In this document: piece by piece, positions 57,377-64,000 of the stretch
Layout: each line of letters begins with the position of its first letter
Numbering within the stretch: position 1 is the stretch's first letter
Source: Garcia nutans
Taxonomy: Eukaryota; Streptophyta; Magnoliopsida; Malpighiales; Euphorbiaceae
DNA: 64,000 bases
Assembly: GCA_947685225.1 (NCBI GenBank)
Contig: CANTUV010000039.1
Span: 30,000,001 to 30,064,000, forward strand
Reading direction: 5' to 3'
Notes under the pieces: generated by a model
Told to the model about the DNA's origin: nothing
The model's database searches: none
The model's input: only the letters and a program-made list of their open reading frames with translations
Position numbers and translations under genes: made by a program

Positions 57377-59924
57377 ACTCAATGAACTTTCCTTAGCTTG
57401 AATGTTGCTTTTCAATTTTACTTTCTTTAATATTTAATTGGAACAATCGTGTTTTTCAAATTTAAATTGGTTTGAATAAATTACTTTCATCAAAATTTTT
57501 GTTGGTCTTTGTTCATTTTGTTGCTCAACCAATGAGGAATCCAGCTTGATATTTATAAATTAATGTATCTATGCATCATGACTTGAATGACTTTACTAGG
57601 TGAGGGAATTGCTCTATAGCATTGAGTTGTGTATGCTTACTTAGAGAGGGCTCCTGCATAATTACCTTTGTCTAGGTCCTAGTCAGTCTTAGAACATGCT
57701 TTGACAAACTTTCGAGGCCAAATTAAACTCTGCTTATTTAAGAGAGAAATGATCTAGGCATTATTTGGTTAGCCAACAACTAGTATCCACCCAATTAAAT
57801 ATCAATCCTTAGTTGTCCCTTTGAACCTTCATAAAATTTTAGCTTTCTTTTCATTGGCTTACAAACCTCAATAACCTACCTTGAGTTGTTGTGATACTTT
57901 TGACGAGTCTTATGATCACTAAGATGAAGAGGCAAGAAGATCAAAGAAAGAAATGAATACCATGAAGATAGTTGAAGTTCTCAAGACCATAAGAGTGGTT
58001 GAAGTTCTCAATACCATAAGGGTAGTTGATGTTCCCTTAATATCTCCAATATATCAAGACAACATCAACATTAGAGTAACAAATGATTTATCCCTGTTAA
58101 AGAAGATTTATGTTACTCCACTCATCCATTATTGGAAGCCCAAGTTAGTACAAACAAGACAACTCTTTTAGAGCTAGAACAAAAAAAAAACAATAAAACA
58201 AAACAAAACAAAAGAAGAAAAAGAAGAAAATAAGAAAAAAAAGAAAAGAAAAAAGAAGAAGAAAGGAAAAAAAAAGAAAAAGATAAAACCTAAAAAGGCG
58301 GTTCAAAAAGCCAAATGAGTTCTCTTTTACCTAAGACAACAAAAGACTTCCATTTGGTTTATAAGGATATTTTGACTTGAATTGGTCCAACCCAACTAAA
58401 GATTCGATCAAAATTAGAGAAAAACGAGGAAGACCATTCAGTTCTTGAAAGTTCTGTACTTGACAGTCCTACAAGGAAGAAGGACAAAATTATAAAATGC
58501 TCAAAGAAAGGGAGGAGTAAGAAAAATAAAAAAAAAGAAAAGGGAGAAGAAGAAAAGAAATGAATTTGGGTCTTAAACTTTTTACAAGGGCAAAGACTGT
58601 TCTAAATCCAGATTAATGCCAAGAGGATAGAAGGAATTTGGAGTCTAGCAAGATTGCTCCCAACTGTCTAAAGTTCCAACAAGAAATTTGTAGTGTGAGG
58701 GTTTGTCCATTGTGTCACACCAGCTCCAATCTCAAATGGCCTTCATTTAAACCCGTGTCCCTCATAGACCCCATTTCAATCCTATCAAAGACTTGTTGAT
58801 CTCTCTTGGTAGGTAGGTCTATCAGTGGAGATAGTTTGAATAAGTATGCATATGAGATAGACAAAATTTAAACTCAATGAGATCTTTGGCCGAGTAATGT
58901 GTATGTGCCTATCTGAAGTGCAACAATTCTTGCTTAAATAGAGATAATTCCCGAGTTTAGTATGGTAACTAGGGTTGTCATGTTATAGATATGTTAATTT
59001 GGAAAATCAAGTCCTGAGGTACATTGACATTAATTTGGCAAAGCCAACATTTGATTTCAAAATCAAAATTCAGAAAAAAAAAGTGTTTTGTCATACAAAG
59101 CCTTCAAGTTAAGGGAAGTATGTTGAACCTTCAAAGGACACATTGGGCAAAGGAAATTATTATTGGCTAAGTTATGAAGAAACTACCAACCGACATGCTG
59201 AAATATAGTTTGAAATGGATGCATCCCTGACTCTGCTGCTTAGGGTCTCCACCACTCATGTTTTCAACATTTTGAAGATAAAAGCCACAAATGCAAAAGC
59301 TTTTGATCATTCCAATGCAAGACTTGAACAAGCGTCAAAATGGAACCAATGAGAACACTTCTGCTGATCACCTCAGTCTGTGAGTCGATGGAACAACTGT
59401 AAGTATTATTCATGCATATCATGCATACATGAGTATATCACATCGCACTTTCTTGTGTTGTGTTGTCTATTCTTTGGCAAAATGAACAGCAAACACCCTG
59501 CGAAGTAAAGAATCAAAAGAAGATATCAAATCAGGGGGGCATAGAAAGCCCATTGCTTGAGAAAGCTCCAGTAATCTTGCAAAGAGAAGAAATACGTGCT
59601 CGTGCGAAGAACTAGACAACAACAACATCAATTAGAGTCCGCATAGAAAAATCATGGGTTTGAGCCTACACAGGGGGCAAAGTTTCTCCTTTTCAATTTT
59701 TTGAGTTTATATATAAAACATTTTTAAATTCACTTGTAGATATCTCACCACGCAGGGGGAAAAGGAGAGGATATGAAGGCTAGCTATAAAGGGCTGAATT
59801 TTTTGCAAAAGTGCAAAGGAAGAACAAAAAAGAATGGAATAAAAAAAGAAAATTAGAATTCTCAAAAGAATGAAGATACAAAAGACAAAAGATCAATCAG
59901 GCTAAAAGAGGTGAAGCCAGGGTG
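57377..59924 (+). other. Non-coding internal domain of element B
   Basis: Colinear in reverse with 40070-42459 of element A. It contains an A-rich purine tract (58180-58290) and an AAAGAAAAGGGAGAAGAAGA tract (58530). The short frame at 57953-58171 is not shared intact with A. No protein domain was found where pol would be expected. Confidence 0.72.
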
Positions 59925-60600
59925 AAGACCTGATCTCAAAGGATGAAGATCCATTTACAAAGGGTGAAGACCCGAAGTTTCAAAGGATGAAGATCCATTT
60001 TTCAAGGGTGAAGACCCGATCTCAAAGAATGAAGATCCATTTTCAAGGGTGAAGACCCGATCTCAAAGGATGAAGATCCATTTTCAAGGGTGAAGACCCG
60101 ATCTCAAAGGATGAAGATCCATTTTTCAAGGGTAAAGACCCGATCTCAAAGGATGAAGGTCCATTTTCAAGGGTGAAGATCCGATCTCCAAGGATGAAGA
60201 TCCACTTTCAAGGGTGAAGACCCAATCTCCAAGGATGAAGATCTATTTGCAAGGGTGAAGACCCAATCTCCAAGGATGAAAATCCATTTACAAGGGTGAA
60301 GACTCGATCTCAAAGAATAAAGATCCATTTTCAAGGGTGAAGACCCGATCTCAAATGATGAAGATCCATTTTCAAGGTTGAAGACCCGATCTCAAAGAAT
60401 GAAGACCCGATTTTTAAGGATGAAGATCCATTTTCAAGGGTGAAGACCCGAAGTCCAAAGGATGAAGATCCGTTTTCAAAGGGTAAAAACCCGATGCCAA
60501 GGATGAAGATCCAGTTCAAAGGATGAAGATCCATTTTCAAGGGTGAAGATCCGATCTCAAAGGATGAAGATTCATTTTGATGGTGAAGAATCACAATGCA
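59925..60600 (+). repeat. Tandem repeat of about 40 bp in the 3' region of element B
   Basis: About 17 units combining GGATGAAGATCCATTTTCAA with GGGTGAAGACCCGATCTCAA, with single-base variation. Element A has the reverse complement at 39690-40060. Confidence 0.92.
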
Positions 60601-60649
60601 TAAAATAGCCGGAGCAGTCAGACTTCTCAAATGATAAAAGGTCAGTCAA

Positions 60650-61000
60650 ACTCAGTCTCGGGTCCAAGTACCCAAATTTAAATTCAATCCAATCTTGGGT
60701 CCAAGTATCCAATCTCGGGTCCAAGTACCCAAATCAAATCCAATCTCGGGTCCAAGTACCCAATCTCGGGTCCAAGTACCCAAATTCAATCCATTCTCGG
60801 GTCCAAGTACCCAAATCAAATCCAATCTCTGGTCCAAGTACCCAATCCTGGGTCCAAGTACCCAAATCAAATTCAATCTCAGGTTCAAGTATCCAATCTC
60901 GGGTCGAAATACCCAGTCTCGAGTCCAAGTACCCAAATTCAATCCAATCTCGGGTCTAAGTACCCAAATCAAGTTCAGTCTCGGGTTCAAGTACCTAAAA
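60650..61000 (+). repeat. Second tandem repeat in the 3' region of element B
   Basis: Short units containing CTCGGGTCCAAGTACCCAA, about 14-15 copies, with spacings of about 20 and 30 bp. Overlapping frames on both strands are by-products. The related array of element A has CGGGTCCAGAACCCAAAT. Confidence 0.9.
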
Positions 61001-61074
61001 TAAATTTAAATCACCATCTCAAAAATTAAGTCTTATTGCTTTTCACTCTCTTTCACTAAAGTTTCAGATCATTC

Positions 61075-61089
61075 GAGCAGAGGGCAAAC
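61075..61089 (+). other. Polypurine tract of element B
   Basis: GAGCAGAGGGCAAAC directly before the 3' LTR start. Confidence 0.8.
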
Positions 61090-63221
61090 TGTAGACACTT
61101 GATTTTTGACCCAGTCTGGTCTAATATATTTTAATTAGTCTAAAATAATATTTGTGTTGTCCAATATATTTTAGTTAGTCCAAAATAATTTTTTATGGTA
61201 TCTTGATTAATTTTAATATTTATTTTAGTACAAAATGGTGAAGTGAATAAAAATTCAAAAATAATAAAAATAACAAAAAAAAAGCCAGCTGCGGCAGCTT
61301 TTTTGCCAGAGTAATTTTTCCACAGCAGTTTTTTTTCGCCATCGCATTTTTTCAGCAGCAATTTTTTTTCACCAGCGAAATTTTTTCGACTCAAATTTTT
61401 CGAAACCTAATGCAATTAGGTTTCGGTTTCCTTTTCTTAATCAATATTAGCTTCCGTAAATAACTAGAATTATACATCAAATTCTTCTATAAATAAGGAC
61501 TAAACAACACAAAAAAGGAGGAGGAAATTTGGACAGAAATTGAAAAAAAAAATAGGGGGAGAAAGTGGAGATCGAAACTGTGAAGGAAAACCTTGAATCA
61601 AACTGATTTTTTGAGAGAGCAAAAAAGCAATTCAAGCAATTCAAAGGCAAAAAAGCTTGTCTTTGACCTTGTTCATCCAAGAAGCAATTTTTGGTGTAAC
61701 TTACAAAAGTAGGTTTGAATTCTTAATTTCTTTTATTTTTTCACAGTAGCTAGATCATATAATTGTTTCTTTTAAATTAAAAACCTCATAACCTCAATTC
61801 ACCTTTTCTGAAGTAAGAAAATCTTAAATCGTGGCTTTATTTTCCAAAAGTTTAAAGCTATTAGTTTTATTTGCTTCAAAACCCCAAAACTAAGATTTGC
61901 TTTCCAAATTATCAAAACTTTAAATTGTGTTCAATTTCCTTCCAAAAGCCTTAAAAATATCTTTTTTTGCTCTTATAAACTTTAAATTGTTTTGTTTAAA
62001 TTCATAAAACTTCATGAAATTGTCAATTGTCTTTCCAAATCCTAAAATAAAATTCATTTCCCGAAACCCTAAATTCAAAAATCATAAAACCCTAATTTAA
62101 TTCCAAAACTCAAAATAGTAAACCCTAACCCCTTAAAACCTTAAACCTTAATTTTTTTAAAACTTTAAAAACCATAAAAACACAAATGTTTAATTTTACA
62201 CAGTAAGCTTGAAACCATATGAGTAACCGTAAACCACAAATCAAAAGTATTTTAAAGTGTTCAAACCCTAGTTTCATGATTTCACCATTCAAACACTAAT
62301 TTGGTTAATCAAAGAACTTCATCAACCTTTTAAAACATAAAATCTTTATCTATTATAATTCCTTAAAAAAACTCACAGTAGCCAAATTCCATAAATTCTA
62401 AAACCCTAAACACATGAAATAACGAACCCTAAATAGAAATAGTAGTTATAATTTAAATGTTTATTTGCCTTATTGAATTCTATATTTGATTATGCTTTGA
62501 TTTATTTTATATGCTTTAATTTATTTAAGTTCAATGCTTAGTTCATTTAATTTATCATGGATGGATGTTTACTTTCTATTGATGTTTAATACCTTTGATG
62601 AATGATTTATTTATGATGAATGGTTATTTACTTTTATCAATTTATTTAGATTTCCAAATGTTGTAAGAGGTATGTTTTCATTTGGTGGATACCTCATTGG
62701 TTAAATATCATGTAATTTAAATTACTTTTCTATTTTAGAACCAATGTAAAGGATATGTTTCTACCTTCCGGTGGGTGTCCTATTTAGGCATGGGATGTAA
62801 GGACATGTTTCCATCTTCGGATGGGTGTCCATTTATTTGTTTTGCTTGGACATTGTTTTGATTTTCAATATATCAATGCTTTATTTTAATTAGTATGTGT
62901 AATATGAATAATGTTGTTATACTTAAAAATTTTATAATATTAAAACCTATAAAGGAGGCCAGTTCCAATGAACCGGGCGTTGTGGGGGTGCCGGGCCATT
63001 TCTCACCTTCCCCACACGTACCTAACTTTCCGAACCCATTAGGGGGTTGGGGATTTCTTAGGAATCAAGTCATCCACCCCTTTCTTTTTTTCTAGCCCAT
63101 CCGGGTGGCGACTCCATTTTCTCTGGACTTAGGTCCGTGTTATGTAAGGCCCCGAGCCTAAATAGTGTTGAAGTCGCAAAAACCATTCCACCGAGAGTGC
63201 GGGCAAAAATCCCCGCTCACA
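61090..63221 (+). repeat. 3' LTR of element B
   Basis: TGTAGACACTTGATTTTTG to CCCGCTCACA. Colinear with the 5' LTR except between about 61275 and 61487, where the promoter-proximal block differs. Confidence 0.93.
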
Positions 63222-63594
63222 CTTACTCTCTCTCTCTCTCTTAACTCACGGCAAAGAAGAAGAAGGGAAAAGAAATATCTCTTCCTTTATAATTCCATCC
63301 TTATATATATATATATATATAATATGTTAATTAATTTATAACAACCCACCAATCATCTTCTTCCATCTTTTGACTTCCACATCTCTTTATTATTACTTTA
63401 ATAATCACTATTAACTTTCCCTACAATTAATTATACATAATATATATGTGATGTATATCTTAAGTATATGTATATGTCTTGTTTACTTCAAGTATATTTC
63501 AAATATATATAACATATACATATATATTACATCTATTATACATATTCATCTCATATTTAGTATTCCAAAGTGCATAAAAAATCAGGATATTATA
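63222..63594 (-). repeat. Chromovirus 3' LTR, proximal piece
   Basis: In reverse it starts TATAATATCCTGATTTTTT at 63594, like the TATAATATTCC start of the solo LTR at 31929. It is preceded by the purine tract TAAGAGGGAGAAAAT (63609-63595). It contains a (TA)n run (63303-63322). The 122-codon plus-strand frame at 63448-63816 crosses the LTR boundary and is not a gene. Confidence 0.85.
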
Positions 63595-63639
63595 ATTTTC
63601 TCCCTCTTAAGAAAATTTTGTTTGCGAAATTACCTGTTA

Positions 63640-64000
63640 TCAACTCTGGAACAATTGAGGATACTGACTCTACATCAACAGCTCACTCTTCCATGTCGCC
63701 TCCTCAATAGCATGATTCCTTCAAAAGACTTTCACAAGTGGTACTTTTTTGTTTCTCAATTCTTTTACCTCTCGTGCCAAAATCACTACTGGTTCTTCTT
63801 CATAAGTCAGATCTAAACTTACCTCAATAGATTCCACTGATAAGATATGAGATGGTTTGACCTGTATCTCCAAAGCATAGAGACATGGAAGACATTATGT
63901 ATTCGGTCTAACTCAGGTGGCAGAGCCAACCTGTAAGCCACTAGACCAACGCTCTCCAGAATCTCATACGGTTCTATGAAACGGGACTCAACTTCTATTT
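63640..64000 (-). pseudogene. Chromovirus integrase C-terminus with chromodomain, partial
   Basis: In reverse the frame reads EVESRFIEPYEILESVGLVA, YRLALPPELDRIHNVFHVSM and LWRYRS, shifts frame, then gives SVESIEVSLDLTYEEEPVVI, LAREVKELRNKKVPLVKV and RNHAIEEATWKSEL. This is the standard end of Tekay/Del integrase with its chromodomain. A TGA replaces the Trp of LWRNH, and a further TAG follows before the end at 63640. It runs off the window edge. Confidence 0.9.

Larger units (their letters stand above)
52678..63221 (+). mobile_element. Non-autonomous gypsy element B (TR-GAG type, Ogre/Tat-like), complete
   Basis: 10544 bp: 5' LTR 52678-54811, PBS 54813-54830, gag 55833-57376, non-coding domain, tandem repeats 59925-61000, polypurine tract 61075-61089, 3' LTR 61090-63221. 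The target duplication CTTAC is perfect (52673-52677, 63222-63226). No pol domain can be found. Movement would have depended on an autonomous Ogre/Tat partner. The perfect duplication and similar LTRs suggest that it is younger than the chromovirus LTR that it splits. Confidence 0.95.
51904..64000 (-). mobile_element. Truncated Tekay/Del-like chromovirus
   Basis: On the minus strand the integrase end with chromodomain (64000-63640), polypurine tract and LTR start (63594) are followed by LTR sequence 63594-63222. The LTR then resumes at 52677 after inserted element B and runs to 51904, where it is cut. The rest of the element lies to the right of the window. Confidence 0.85.

Noticed and set aside
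60652..61003. Overlapping frames of 64-112 codons on both strands with repetitive peptides
   Set aside because: They are by-products of the CTCGGGTCCAAGTACCC tandem array.
63448..63816. 122-codon plus-strand frame near the right edge
   Set aside because: It runs antisense across the chromovirus LTR start and integrase end.

Overview
The window is nuclear DNA of a flowering plant, very probably a eudicot. It is strongly AT-rich and has one intact protein gene, an intronless glucuronoxylan 4-O-methyltransferase of the DUF579 family (26491-27399, minus strand), a secondary-cell-wall enzyme. Almost everything else that can be recognised is transposon sequence, much of it nested. I cannot name the species.

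Left part (1-8064): the right end of a CACTA (En/Spm) transposon whose associated gene is broken by in-frame TAG codons (1-1205), a possible orphan last exon, an 11-bp degenerate minisatellite that switches strand, an LTR-like remnant, a MITE and AT-rich DNA. Next (8070-19838) lies a plus-strand Ty1/copia element of probable Sirevirus type. Its 5' LTR is split by a CACTA-like element made of 214-bp tandem repeats, and its pol region is split by a gypsy solo LTR. AT-rich DNA with a Tourist-type MITE leads to the methyltransferase gene and its putative promoter. Past the gene come a SINE-like fragment and a second copy of the first MITE family.

Right part (30225-64000): a gutted Athila-type Ty3/gypsy element on the minus strand (30773-50340). 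A chromovirus solo LTR sits in its 3' LTR (31929-34758) and a complete non-autonomous gypsy element, 'A', in its ORF2 (37084-46684). A 1.5-kb direct duplication (50341-51903) abuts a truncated Tekay-like chromovirus on the minus strand (51904-64000). The LTR of that chromovirus is split by a second complete non-autonomous element, 'B' (52678-63221). A, B and the solo LTR at 13762-15682 are one family: related LTRs, and in A and B an Ogre/Tat-type primer-binding site, a gag-only coding region and hypervariable 3' tandem repeats. This matches the TR-GAG class.

Target-site duplications fix five insertions: AGAGG, TTTCT, CCATG/CTATG, CTTAC and TAA. I see no operon-like or immune-like system. The most unusual signals are the gag-only family with its swapping GC-rich or tandem-repeat promoter-proximal LTR modules, the 214-bp array with its empty site visible elsewhere in the window, and the palindrome clusters of the Athila element.
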